This document shows, in pieces, positions 34,958-43,976 of a stretch of 64,000 nucleotides of DNA. The notes below the pieces were generated by a model, which saw nothing but the letters and a program-made list of their open reading frames with translations, made no database searches and had not been told where the DNA came from. Made by a program: the position numbers and the translations under genes. The stretch is taken from NCBI RefSeq assembly GCF_021249345.1, contig NZ_CP089588.1, positions 124,001 to 188,000 on the forward strand, in the 5' to 3' direction. The stretch comes from Halobacterium wangiae. GTDB lineage: Archaea > Halobacteriota > Halobacteria > Halobacteriales > Halobacteriaceae. Within the stretch, counting starts at the first letter, position 1, and every line of letters starts with the position of its first letter.

Positions 34958-35554
34958 ATGAACGTCGAGGACGTCACGGATCTCTACGAGGAGTTCGGGG
35001 ACGACCGCCTCCCACCCGGGCAGCGCGAGACGTCGAAGTTCCCCGTGCTCTCGAAGGGGAGTACGCCGACGTGGGACCCGGAGACGTGGCGGTTCACCGT
35101 CGGGGGCGCCGTGGGGAACGAACTCTCGCTCACCTTCGAGGAGTTCACGGACCTCGACGCGGTCACCCAGCGCCAGGACTTCCACTGCGTCACCGGCTGG
35201 TCGAAGTTCGACTGCGAGTTCACCGGCGTCACCTTCCCCCACCTCGCGGAACTCGCGGACGTCCGTCGCGACGCCACGCATGTCATGTTCCACGCGCTCG
35301 ACGGCTACACGACCAACCTGCCGCTCGAAGACTGCATGCGCGAGGAGGTGCTGTTCACCTGGGAGTTCGACGGCGAGGACCTTCCGGCGGAACACGGTGG
35401 CCCGCTCCGGGTCGTCACGCCCCACAAGTACGCCTACAAGGGCGCGAAGTGGGTCGACGGCGTGGAGTTCCTCACTGAACCAGAACGCGGCTACTGGGAG
35501 AAGCGCGGCTACTCGAACACCGCCGACCCGTGGGCCGAGGACCGGTACAGCTAG
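34958..35554 (+). CDS. Sulfite-oxidase-like molybdopterin oxidoreductase domain
   Basis: 198 residues, a single SUOX/YedY molybdopterin domain. The molybdenum-ligand cysteine is in FHCVTGWSKFDCEFTGV, and the substrate/cofactor pocket region is LPLEDCMREEVLF and PLRVVTPHKYAYKGAKWV. Short for the family: no heme, no dimerisation domain and no Tat signal, so it is cytoplasmic. Small forms like this are common in haloarchaea; substrate unknown (possibly methionine-sulfoxide- or nitrate-type chemistry). The ATG at 34958 gives the compact domain. Confidence 0.83.
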   Translation: MNVEDVTDLYEEFGDDRLPPGQRETSKFPVLSKGSTPTWDPETWRFTVGGAVGNELSLTFEEFTDLDAVTQRQDFHCVTGWSKFDCEFTGVTFPHLAELADVRRDATHVMFHALDGYTTNLPLEDCMREEVLFTWEFDGEDLPAEHGGPLRVVTPHKYAYKGAKWVDGVEFLTEPERGYWEKRGYSNTADPWAEDRYS

Positions 35555-35614
35555 ACCAGTCGCGCAGGCGCTCTGCCAGCCGGTTTATCCTCGTCGAGAG
35601 AGAACGTCATATCG

Positions 35615-36856
35615 ATGAGCCAGTTCAACCTGTGGCTCACGGTGCTGGGCGGCCTGACCCTCCTCTTGGTCCTGGGGGCGGGCGTGATGAAGACCCGCAT
35701 CCGCGTGCTGTCCCAGCCGATCGTCGCCGTCCTCGTCGGTGTCGCCGTCGGCCCCCGCGGCCTCGACCTCCTCCAGACGACGGCAGTCTCCGAGACGCGT
35801 CCGCTCCTCGAGGAGGTCGCCCGGCTCACGGTCGCCTTCGCGGTCACGAGCATCGCACTTCGCCTGGATCCGGCGTACTTCCGAGCGCGTGCCCGGTCAC
35901 TGGCGGTCCTCGTCGGTCCCGGGATGGTCCTGATGTGGCTGCTCAGCGCGCTCGTGGCCTACGCCGTCCTCCCCGTCGGCCCGGTCGTTGCCCTCCTCGT
36001 CGGGGCGGTCGTGACGCCGACCGACCCGGTCCTCGCGAACTCCATCGTCGTCGGCGAGACGGCCACGGAGAACATCCCGAGACGACTCCGCTACCTGCTC
36101 TCCGGCGAGGCGGGCATCAACGACGGCACCGCCTACCTCTTCGTGTTGCTCCCGGTGTTGCTGATGGCCCACCCCGTCGAGACGGCGCTCGGCGACTGGC
36201 TCACGCGGACGTTCCTCTGGGAGGTACTCGGAGCCGTCGTCGTCGGGTTCGCCATCGGGTCACTCGTTGGCGCAGTCGAACAGTGGGAGAACACGCGGGA
36301 CTTCCTCGAGGAGACGTCCGTGTTCACGCTCACGGTCGCGTTGACGTTCTTCGTGCTCGGCGCCACCAAACTCGCCGGGACCGACGACATCCTCGCGGTG
36401 TTCGTCGCCGGCGCCGCGTACAACTGGCGGGCCGACCCCCAGGACGAGGCGAACGAACAGCGCGTCGAGGAGGTGTTCAACCGGCTGTTCACGATTCCGG
36501 TGTTCGTCCTCTTCGGCATCGCACTCCCCTGGAGCGGGTGGGTCGACCTCGGGTGGCGGGCGCCGGCGCTCGTCGCCGGCGTCCTGCTGTTCCGCCGCCT
36601 CCCGGTGATCCTCGCCCTCCGCCGGTACGTCCCGCCGCTGGACCGGAGAGGGGCCTCACTGTTCGTCGGCTGGTTCGGCCCGATCGGCATCGCCGCCGTC
36701 TTCTACGCCGTACTGGCAGCGGAACGGACGGGCGCGGAGGTCGTCTGGGTCGCGGCCAGTCTCGTCGCCGCGAGTTCGGTTCTCGTCCACGGCGTCACCG
36801 CGGTCCCCGCGACCCTCGGGTACGGACGACTGGGCGACGACGACGAGTCCTGGTGA
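35615..36856 (+). CDS. CPA1 family cation:proton antiporter (NhaP-like)
   Basis: 413 residues, about 11-12 transmembrane helices. TPTDPVLANSIV (helix 4-5 break) and SGEAGINDGTAYLF with the Asn-Asp ion-binding pair are the CPA1 signatures. It would export Na+ or K+ against protons across the cytoplasmic membrane, important in a halophile. It lacks a long C-terminal cytoplasmic regulatory domain. Separate from its neighbours by ordinary gaps. Confidence 0.88.
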   Translation: MSQFNLWLTVLGGLTLLLVLGAGVMKTRIRVLSQPIVAVLVGVAVGPRGLDLLQTTAVSETRPLLEEVARLTVAFAVTSIALRLDPAYFRARARSLAVLVGPGMVLMWLLSALVAYAVLPVGPVVALLVGAVVTPTDPVLANSIVVGETATENIPRRLRYLLSGEAGINDGTAYLFVLLPVLLMAHPVETALGDWLTRTFLWEVLGAVVVGFAIGSLVGAVEQWENTRDFLEETSVFTLTVALTFFVLGATKLAGTDDILAVFVAGAAYNWRADPQDEANEQRVEEVFNRLFTIPVFVLFGIALPWSGWVDLGWRAPALVAGVLLFRRLPVILALRRYVPPLDRRGASLFVGWFGPIGIAAVFYAVLAAERTGAEVVWVAASLVAASSVLVHGVTAVPATLGYGRLGDDDESW

Positions 36857-36876
36857 GTCTCGGGCGGAAGGAACAG

Positions 36877-36884
36877 GCTATTAG
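36877..36884 (+). promoter_or_regulatory. TATA-like box of menF
   Basis: GCTATTAG centred about 28 bases before the ATG at 36909. Fits a leaderless menF-menD transcript. Confidence 0.5.
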
Positions 36885-36908
36885 TCGGAGCGCCCTCAAC
36901 GTCGGACA

Positions 36909-38234
36909 ATGAGTTCTCTGTCCGGCGAATCGACCGTTCGCGGGCCGGTCGTGAGCAGGAGTGCCCGGGTCGCCGACGTCTCCTACCGGGCGTTCCTGGC
37001 GTCGCGGGACGCACCCCGCATCCACTGGGCGGACCCCGACGGCCTCGAACTGTCGGGCGCTGGCGCGGCGGCCGCCGTCACCGCGTCTGGCGCCGAGCGA
37101 TTCGACACGGTACGCGAGTGGGCCGACCGACTGTTCGCCGACAGCGACCACGACGGCCCCGAGGTCGCCCGCCCGCGCCTCCTCGGCGGGTTCGCCTTCT
37201 TCGACGACCACGAGGCCGGCGGCGCGTGGGCCGGGTTCCCCGCCGCGCAGTTCGTCCTCCCGGAGGTCCAGTTGTCCAGCGCTGGCGACGAGACGTGGCT
37301 GACCGTGACGCGTGCGGGCGACGACGTCGACCCGTCGACCGTCGAGACCGACCTCGACGACGCCCGCGAGGCCGTCGAGTCGCTGCCGGCGATGAAGCCG
37401 GGCGGCCCCCACCCCGGTGTCGAACGCACCGCGCCGACCCCGGAGAAGGCCACGTGGTGCGAGCAGGTCGCCGCCGCCCTCGACCGCATCGACTCGGGCG
37501 ACCTCCGGAAGGTCGTCCTGGCGACGGCACTGCGCGCGGATCTCGCCGGCCCCGTCGAACCACGGGACCTCCTCGAGCGCCTCCGGCAGCGCTACTCGGA
37601 GTGTTTCCGGTTCCTCGTCGAACCGACCGACGACGCCGCGTTCCTCGGCGCGACGCCGGAGCGACTCGTCACACTCCGCGAGGACACCGTGGAGACGACG
37701 GCGCTCGCGGGGTCCGTGGGGCGCGGCAACACCCCCGCCGAAGACGCCCGCCTCGCCGAACGCCTCCGCGAGAGCGAGAAGCTCCGGCACGAACAGCGCC
37801 TCGTCACGGACGCCATCGCCGACGGCCTCGACGCGTTCGGCGACGTGACCGTCGGCGAGCGCGGCGTCCGCAGGCTCTCGAACATCCAGCACCTCGAGAC
37901 ACCCATCCGCGCCGACGTCGACGAGATGACCCACGTACTCGACGTGGTCGAGGCGCTCCACCCGACGCCCGCCGTCAACGGCCTGCCGCCCGCCGCGGCG
38001 CTCGCCACCATCCGGGAGACGGAGACGTTCGACCGCGGCTGGTACGCCGCCCCCGTCGGCTGGTTCGACGCCGCGGGCGACGGCACGTTCGGCGTCGGCC
38101 TCCGGTCGGCCGTCGCCGCCGACCGCACCGTCACGCTGTTCGCGGGCAACGGCATCGTCGCGGACAGCGACCCCGAGGCCGAGTGGGAGGAGGTACAACT
38201 GAAGTACCGCCCCATCCTCGACGAACTCGAATGA
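36909..38234 (+). CDS. menF: Isochorismate synthase
   Basis: 441 residues, chorismate-binding enzyme fold. Motifs: DLRKVVLATALR, FLGATPERLV, TTALAGSVGRGNTPAED, RHEQRLVTD, and the C-terminal ALHPTPAVNGLP, GWYAAPVGWFD and AGNGIVADSDPEAEWEE that bind chorismate and Mg. First committed step of classical menaquinone synthesis. 22 bases before menD on the same strand. No fused domain. Confidence 0.92.
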   Translation: MSSLSGESTVRGPVVSRSARVADVSYRAFLASRDAPRIHWADPDGLELSGAGAAAAVTASGAERFDTVREWADRLFADSDHDGPEVARPRLLGGFAFFDDHEAGGAWAGFPAAQFVLPEVQLSSAGDETWLTVTRAGDDVDPSTVETDLDDAREAVESLPAMKPGGPHPGVERTAPTPEKATWCEQVAAALDRIDSGDLRKVVLATALRADLAGPVEPRDLLERLRQRYSECFRFLVEPTDDAAFLGATPERLVTLREDTVETTALAGSVGRGNTPAEDARLAERLRESEKLRHEQRLVTDAIADGLDAFGDVTVGERGVRRLSNIQHLETPIRADVDEMTHVLDVVEALHPTPAVNGLPPAAALATIRETETFDRGWYAAPVGWFDAAGDGTFGVGLRSAVAADRTVTLFAGNGIVADSDPEAEWEEVQLKYRPILDELE

Positions 38235-38256
38235 CGACCGCGACGGAGGCCCCGCG

Positions 38257-39996
38257 ATGACCGACCCGAACCGGAACGCGCTGTGGGCGCGCGCACTCGT
38301 CGAGGAACTCACACGGAGCGGCGTCGACGCCGCCTGCGTCTGTCCGGGCAGCCGGTCGACGCCGCTCACCGTCGCCCTGGCAGAGCACGACGACGTGCGC
38401 GTGTTCTCCCACCTCGACGAGCGCTCGGCGGCGTTCTTCGCCCTCGGCCGTGCGAAGCGCACCGGCCGCCCGACGCCCGTCGTCTCCACCTCCGGCACGG
38501 CCACCGCGAACTTCCACCCAGCCGTGATGGAGGCCACCCAGGCCCGCGTCCCGCTGCTGGTGCTCACCGCCGACAGACCCCCCGAACTCCGTGACTCGGG
38601 CGCGAACCAGACCGTCGACCAGCAGACGCTGTACGGCGACGCCGTCCGCCACTACCGCGACCTCCCGGAACCCGAGGCCGACGACCGGAAACTCCGTTCG
38701 CTGAGGACCGCGGTCTGTCGCGCCGTCGGCGAGACGACTGGCGCGAACCCCGGCCCCGTCCACCTCAACGTCCCGTTCCGCAAACCCCTCGAACCCGTCG
38801 AGGTGCCCGGCGACGTCCCCGAAAACTTCGCCGCCGACTTCCCCCTCGCCGCGGGTGGGCGGGACGACCCGTTCGTCGCCGTCGAACACGGCCGCGGGCT
38901 GCCCGACGACGGGACGCTCTCGGAACTCGCTGCGGCCGCCGAGTCCGCGGCGCGCGGTCTCGTCGTCGCCGGCCCGGACGACGGTGGCCTCGCCCCGGAG
39001 GCAGCCGCGGCGCTCGCCGACGCGACCGGCTTCCCGGTTCTCGCGGACCCGCTCTCGGGCCTCCGGTTCGGCGACCACGTCACGGACGCCCCGGTCGTCG
39101 GCGGCTACGACGGCTTCCTCGCGGGCGACGTTCCGGAGCCGGACTTCGTACTCCGCTTCGGAGCCTCTCCCACGTCGAAGCCACTCCGAAACTTCCTCCG
39201 GGACAGCGGCGCGCGACAGGTGCTCGTCGACCCCGCGGGCGGGTGGCGCGAGGCGACGTTCACGGCGACAGACCTCGTCGTCGCGGACCCGACCGAGACG
39301 GCTCGCGCGCTCGCCGGCCGGATCGAGACCGGTCGAGACGAGTGGACCGAGCGCGTCCTCGACGTCGAGTCCCGCTATTGGGCCGCCGTCGACGAGTTCG
39401 AAGCAGACGGCGTCATGGAGGGCGACGTGGTCGCGGCCGCGGCCGACGACGCGCCCGACCCGGCCACCGTCTTCGTCTCGAACAGCATGCCCGTCCGGGA
39501 CTTCGACCGCTTCGCGCGGCCGCGAGCGGCGGACCTCACCGTGCTCGGGAACCGCGGCGCCTCGGGCATCGACGGCATCACGTCGTCGGCCCTCGGCGCC
39601 GGGAGCGCGACAGACGACCCGCTCGTCCTGCTCACGGGCGACCTGGCGTACTACCACGACTCGAACGGCCTGCTCGCGCTCGAACGCTGCGACGTGGACG
39701 CGACGATCGTCCTGCTCAACAACGACGGCGGCGGCATCTTCCACATGCTCCCCATCGAGGAGTTCGACCCACCGTTCACCGGCCAGTTCAGGACGCCACA
39801 CGGCCTCGACTTCGCGCCCACTGGCGACAGCTACGACCTCGAGTTCGGCCGCGTCGAGACGCTCGCGGGGTTCCGCGACGCCTACCGGCGCTCCCTCGAA
39901 TCGTCGGGGACGCAGGTCGTCGAGGTTCGCACGGACGCCGAACGCAGTCACCGCGAGCGCGAGCGCCTGCACGCCCGGGTCGCGGACCTTGTCTGA
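38257..39996 (+). CDS. menD: 2-succinyl-5-enolpyruvyl-6-hydroxy-3-cyclohexene-1-carboxylate synthase
   Basis: 579 residues, a thiamine-diphosphate enzyme of full length. CPGSRSTPL near the start, HLDERSAAFFALG with the ThDP-activating Glu, STSGTATANFHPAVMEA, GNRGASGIDG and the ThDP/Mg site LTGDLAYYHDSNGLL..LNNDGGG. Adds 2-oxoglutarate to isochorismate. Follows menF directly. Confidence 0.93.
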   Translation: MTDPNRNALWARALVEELTRSGVDAACVCPGSRSTPLTVALAEHDDVRVFSHLDERSAAFFALGRAKRTGRPTPVVSTSGTATANFHPAVMEATQARVPLLVLTADRPPELRDSGANQTVDQQTLYGDAVRHYRDLPEPEADDRKLRSLRTAVCRAVGETTGANPGPVHLNVPFRKPLEPVEVPGDVPENFAADFPLAAGGRDDPFVAVEHGRGLPDDGTLSELAAAAESAARGLVVAGPDDGGLAPEAAAALADATGFPVLADPLSGLRFGDHVTDAPVVGGYDGFLAGDVPEPDFVLRFGASPTSKPLRNFLRDSGARQVLVDPAGGWREATFTATDLVVADPTETARALAGRIETGRDEWTERVLDVESRYWAAVDEFEADGVMEGDVVAAAADDAPDPATVFVSNSMPVRDFDRFARPRAADLTVLGNRGASGIDGITSSALGAGSATDDPLVLLTGDLAYYHDSNGLLALERCDVDATIVLLNNDGGGIFHMLPIEEFDPPFTGQFRTPHGLDFAPTGDSYDLEFGRVETLAGFRDAYRRSLESSGTQVVEVRTDAERSHRERERLHARVADLV

Positions 39997-40002
39997 TCCT
40001 GC

Positions 40003-40635
40003 TCACTCCCCGTGGACGTAGGCGCCGTAGAGCGCCGCGCCGACCGTGCCGAACGCGAGGGCGTACCCCGTGCAGTAGAGCGCCACCGTCACGAGATTCG
40101 GGCCGACCGTCACCGCCGCGAAGCCGACGCTCCGCGAGTACGACACCGCGGAGACGATTGTGACAGCAGTGACGCCGTAGCCCAGCGCGATTCGGATACC
40201 GGTGAGGAGGCTACTGGCGGGACGTTCGTCGGCGAACCGGGCAGCGAGCAGGAGCCCCGTGGCGAGCAGGACGGCTGGTGGAACGAGCACGAGCAGTGAG
40301 TCCCAGACTGGCGTCTCCTGGACGTCGACGCTGCGGCGCACGGTGCTGCCGAGCACCGACCCGTGGAACTCCAGTGGGACGTAGTGGCTGCCGTAGAAGA
40401 ACCACCCGACCAGCTGGACGGAGTCCGGCTGGAGCCACTCGGCGACCCCCCGGAAGATGCCACCGGTGTCGGCGCCGAGGAGTGCAGCGACCTCGTCGAC
40501 GACGGCGGCGGACTCCCGGACCTCGTCGTACTGGACGGCGAGCGTGGCGGCGTAGCCGACGCAGAAGGCGAGGACGCCGGCGAGCGCGCCTTCGGCGGTC
40601 GCCCGCCACTCCCGCCACAGCGCACCGTACTCCAT
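40003..40635 (-). CDS. Haloarchaeal membrane protein of unknown function
   Basis: 210 residues, about five transmembrane helices (LAGVLAFCVGYAATLAVQY; SLLVLVPPAVLLATGLLLAA; GYGVTAVTIVSAVSYS and others), with a polar loop of ~70 residues after the first helix (VAEWLQPDSVQLVGWFFYGS). The ATG at 40635 matches the start of the first amphipathic segment. It is inserted antisense between menD and menB. DUF7978-like in layout, but the family assignment is uncertain. Confidence 0.65.
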   Translation of the reverse strand: MEYGALWREWRATAEGALAGVLAFCVGYAATLAVQYDEVRESAAVVDEVAALLGADTGGIFRGVAEWLQPDSVQLVGWFFYGSHYVPLEFHGSVLGSTVRRSVDVQETPVWDSLLVLVPPAVLLATGLLLAARFADERPASSLLTGIRIALGYGVTAVTIVSAVSYSRSVGFAAVTVGPNLVTVALYCTGYALAFGTVGAALYGAYVHGE

Positions 40636-40700
40636 ACCGGTCGGTCCCCGGGCCGGCCCATAAGCGTGCGGGTCAGTTCTCGGGCGAGTGCTGTACAAAC

Positions 40701-40706
40701 GCTTTT
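40701..40706 (+). promoter_or_regulatory. GCTTTTG-type promoter box of menB
   Basis: GCTTTT(G) centred 27 bases before the ATG at 40731. The same box at the same distance precedes menA (43011-43016) and the orphan start at 47568. Confidence 0.5.
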
Positions 40707-40730
40707 GCCCGCCGCCCGCGGACGCCCGGT

Positions 40731-41645
40731 ATGGTTTCCGAGCTCTTCGACCCCGACCGCTGGGAGGCGGTCGACGACGTCGACTTCGAGGACGTGACGT
40801 ACCACCGCGGGACGGACGTCGACGCCGTCCGCATCGCGTTCGACCGGCCAGCACTGCGCAACGCGTTCCGCCCGGGCACCGTCGACGAACTGTACGAGGC
40901 GCTCGACCACGCGAAACGCCAGGCTGACGTCGGCTGCGTCCTCCTCACGGGCAACGGCCCGAGTCCGAAGGACGGCGGCTGGGCGTTCTGCTCCGGTGGC
41001 GACCAGTCCGTCCGGGGCGACTCGGGCTACGAGTACCGCGGCGACGACCGGGCCGGCGACGAGGAGGACGCCGCGGTGCGCGAGGCGAAGGCGGGCCGCC
41101 TCCACATCCTCGAGGTCCAGCGCGCCATCCGGTTCATGCCCAAGCCCGTCGTCGCCGTCGTCCCCGGGTGGGCCGTCGGTGGCGGCCACTCCTTGCACGT
41201 CGTCTGTGACATGACCCTCGCCAGCAAGGAGCACGCGAAGTTCCTCCAGACGGACCCGGACGTCGCCTCATTCGACGCCGGCTTCGGCTCCGCCTACCTC
41301 GCCAAGCAGGTCGGCCAGAAGAAGGCCCGCGAGGTGTTCTTCCGCGGGAAGACCTACTCCGCCGAGGAGGCCGCCGACATGGGGATGGTCAACGAAGTCG
41401 TCCCGCACGACGACCTCGAGGACGTCGCCCTGGAGTGGGCCGACGAGATGACGAGCAAGTCCCCGACGGCGATGCGGATGCTGAAGTACGCGTTCAACAT
41501 GGCCGACGACGGCCTAGTCGACCAGCAGGTGTTCGCGGGGGAGGCCACCCGACTCGGCTACATGACCGACGAAGCGAAAGAGGGGCGCGAGGCGTTCATG
41601 GAGGGCCGGGACCCCGACTTCTCGAAGTTCCCCTGGCACTACTGA
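40731..41645 (+). CDS. menB: 1,4-dihydroxy-2-naphthoyl-CoA synthase
   Basis: 304 residues, crotonase fold. Start MVSELFDPDRWEAVDD, then RPALRNAFRPGTVDEL, WAFCSGGDQSVRG for the oxyanion hole, GWAVGGGHSLHVVCDMT, and QTDPDVASFDAGFGSAYLA, all typical of MenB. The ATG at 40731 was chosen over an upstream open extension because MenB homology begins there and a promoter box lies 27 bases before it. Closes the second ring in menaquinone synthesis. Confidence 0.93.
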   Translation: MVSELFDPDRWEAVDDVDFEDVTYHRGTDVDAVRIAFDRPALRNAFRPGTVDELYEALDHAKRQADVGCVLLTGNGPSPKDGGWAFCSGGDQSVRGDSGYEYRGDDRAGDEEDAAVREAKAGRLHILEVQRAIRFMPKPVVAVVPGWAVGGGHSLHVVCDMTLASKEHAKFLQTDPDVASFDAGFGSAYLAKQVGQKKAREVFFRGKTYSAEEAADMGMVNEVVPHDDLEDVALEWADEMTSKSPTAMRMLKYAFNMADDGLVDQQVFAGEATRLGYMTDEAKEGREAFMEGRDPDFSKFPWHY

Positions 41646-41683
41646 CCGGAGAGGGTGCAGTCCGCCGGACTCCAGTGCGTTCG

Positions 41684-42880
41684 TCAGTCGACGGGAGTTC
41701 CCAACGAGGAGACGGACTCGACGGGCGCACCCGCACCGTCGCTGGACGGCGACGCCCGCTGGAGCGCCACCCTGAACGTGCTGCCCGCCGGCCCCGTCTC
41801 CACCAGGTCGACGGACCCCCCGTACTGTTCGACGAGTTTGGCAGTGAGGTACGTCCCGAACCCGTGGTCGGCCGTCCGCTGTGACGGCCGGTCGAACAAC
41901 CCTTCGACCTCGCCGTCCGGGACGCCGGAGCCGTTGTCCGCGATCTCGACGGTCACCCGCTCGCCGCCCGCGTCCACGGTGACGGACACCCGCGGCGGAC
42001 TGCTGTCGTTGTGTTCGACGGCGTTCGCGAGCAGGTTACCGAACACACGCGGGAGCAGCGCGTCGGCCCGGACATACACCGAGTCGGGTACCGACATCTC
42101 GACTTCCACGGAGTCGTCGAGGTCCTCAAGTTTCGCCACCTCTTCGGCGAGCGTCTCCGAGAGGTCCACCGGCACGACCGGCGCGTCCGTCTCGGACGCG
42201 AGCAGCAGCACGCGGACGTCCTCGATGACGCCCGTTATCTCCTCGCTGCGGCGGAGTATCGTGTCGCCGTAGTCGTACTCGGGGGTCCCCTCGTCGTGTG
42301 CGTCCTTCAGCAGTGTCGCGTATCCCGAGACGACGTTCGTCGCGTTCAGCACCTCGTGGCGCAGGAGGCTGTTGAGGTAGTCGAGCAGGTCGCGCTGGGC
42401 CTCGAGGTGTTCGGCGCGGACCGCGCTCCGTTCGGCGTCCGTCGCGTTCTGGATGGCTCGCGCCTCGACGACGCCGATGAAGACGCCCAGCCCGGCGCCG
42501 AGCGCGACCGCCCAGCGGAGCCACGCGACGAACAGGAGCACCGAGGACACCGGGAGCACCGTCATCAGGGCGAGGTTCAGCAGGACGGCAGCCCCGGCCC
42601 CCGCGACGGTCCACCACCAGGCCCGCGCGAACCGCTCGGGCTGGAGTTCGCTGTGCGTGAGCCAGTGGCCGGCGTACGCGACGCCCGCGACGAACGGGGC
42701 GGCAGTGATGACCCCGACCAAAAACTCCCCGCTGAACACCAGCGAGGACTCCTTCGTCCAGTCTGCCAGCCCGAGCAGCCGGACGCCAACCTCGGCGACG
42801 AGGACGAGCGAGAGGCCGAGACTCGTCCCGAGCAGCCACGTTGGCACTCCGTGTCTGGACTGGAACGAGAAGGTGGCCAT
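41684..42880 (-). CDS. Membrane sensor histidine kinase
   Basis: 398 residues. Four transmembrane helices in the first ~150 residues, a short coiled linker, the phosphoacceptor box LLRHEVLNATNVVSGYA (His about residue 175), and an ATPase domain with NLLANAVEHND (N box), DNGSGVP (G1) and HGFGTYLTAKL (G2). No PAS domain and no receiver next door, so an orphan kinase of haloarchaeal type. It lies antisense between menB and menA; the signal could be membrane-borne (for example quinone state), but this is only a guess. Confidence 0.85.
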   Translation of the reverse strand: MATFSFQSRHGVPTWLLGTSLGLSLVLVAEVGVRLLGLADWTKESSLVFSGEFLVGVITAAPFVAGVAYAGHWLTHSELQPERFARAWWWTVAGAGAAVLLNLALMTVLPVSSVLLFVAWLRWAVALGAGLGVFIGVVEARAIQNATDAERSAVRAEHLEAQRDLLDYLNSLLRHEVLNATNVVSGYATLLKDAHDEGTPEYDYGDTILRRSEEITGVIEDVRVLLLASETDAPVVPVDLSETLAEEVAKLEDLDDSVEVEMSVPDSVYVRADALLPRVFGNLLANAVEHNDSSPPRVSVTVDAGGERVTVEIADNGSGVPDGEVEGLFDRPSQRTADHGFGTYLTAKLVEQYGGSVDLVETGPAGSTFRVALQRASPSSDGAGAPVESVSSLGTPVD

Positions 42881-43010
42881 GACGTGCCACCAACGAACGT
42901 TCTCGTGTATAAAGGCTCACTTTGGTTGCGTATCCGACAGAGTCGGTCTATCCCGCGGTTCCGGACGTCGAGTGGTGGGTGGACCGGTGACCGCGCGTCG
43001 ACCGCCACCG

Positions 43011-43016
43011 CTTTTG
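43011..43016 (+). promoter_or_regulatory. CTTTTG-type promoter box of menA
   Basis: CTTTTG, 27 bases before the ATG at 43041, matching the menB box. Confidence 0.5.
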
Positions 43017-43040
43017 TACCGCTGTCCGTAGACCCGGACA

Positions 43041-43976
43041 ATGAGCGAGACGGCCGACGTGACCCGACGGCAGGCGTGGCTGATGGCGGCACGCCCGCAC
43101 ACGCTGCCGGCGGCCGCCGCACCCGTCGTCGTCGGCACGGGGCTCGCGGTGCACGCGGGCCTGTTCGCGGCGCTGCCAGCGCTTTCCGCGCTCGTCGGCG
43201 CGGCGCTGATACAGGTCGGCACGAACTTCGCGAACGACTACTACGACGCCGTCCAGGGCGCGGACACCGACGAGAGAGAGGGATTCACGCGCGTCACCGC
43301 GGGCGGCCTCATCGACGCCGAGCGCGTGAAGTTCGCGATGTACGCGACGTTCGCGCTCGCCATCCTCGACGGCACCTACCTCGTCTACGTCGGCGGCCTC
43401 CCGATTCTCGTCGTCGGCCTCGCGAGCGTCGCCTCCGGCATCGCGTACACGGGCGGCCCCTACCCCCTGGGCTACCACGGCCTCGGCGACCTCTTCGTCT
43501 TCGTCTTCTTCGGCGTCGTCGCCGTCACCGGGACGTTCTACGTCCAGGCCGTCACCCACCTCGCCGAGCCGCTGACGACGACGATTCCGCCGGGGACCGT
43601 GACGACGGCGGCGCTGGTCGCCAGCCTCCCGGTGGCCGCGATCTCCACGGACATCCTCGTCGTGAACAACGTCCGCGACCGCGAGGAGGACGCGACGACC
43701 GGCAAACGCACGCTCGCGGTCCGCTTCGGCTACGCGTTCTCCCGCGTGCAGTTCGTCGCACTGCTCGTCCTCGCCTACGCCGCCCCCGTCTGGTTCTACG
43801 TCGAGGGGTACGGCGCGGCCGTCTTCCTCCCCGTTCTCTCGCTGCCCCTCGCCGTCTCGGTGACGCGCACCCTGCTCTCGCGGACCGACGGCGAGGCGCT
43901 GAACCCCGCGCTCTCCCGCACCGGCCAGCTACTCGCGCTGTACTCGGCGCTGTTCGCCGCCGGACTCGCACTATGA
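43041..43976 (+). CDS. menA: 1,4-dihydroxy-2-naphthoate polyprenyltransferase
   Basis: 311 residues, UbiA-superfamily membrane enzyme with about eight helices. The first aspartate-rich motif is NDYYDAVQGADTDE, the second is NNVRDREEDATTGKRTLA. MAARPHTLPAA start is typical of MenA. Attaches the isoprenoid tail to DHNA. Its stop overlaps the menC start (ATGA). Confidence 0.93.
   Translation: MSETADVTRRQAWLMAARPHTLPAAAAPVVVGTGLAVHAGLFAALPALSALVGAALIQVGTNFANDYYDAVQGADTDEREGFTRVTAGGLIDAERVKFAMYATFALAILDGTYLVYVGGLPILVVGLASVASGIAYTGGPYPLGYHGLGDLFVFVFFGVVAVTGTFYVQAVTHLAEPLTTTIPPGTVTTAALVASLPVAAISTDILVVNNVRDREEDATTGKRTLAVRFGYAFSRVQFVALLVLAYAAPVWFYVEGYGAAVFLPVLSLPLAVSVTRTLLSRTDGEALNPALSRTGQLLALYSALFAAGLAL

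Noticed and set aside
42011-43972. A very long open frame upstream of menC, and others of similar size opposite cysS, aglB, the PKD gene and the MenD gene
   Set aside because: These are frame shadows caused by GC-rich codon bias; they overlap well-identified genes and have no domains.
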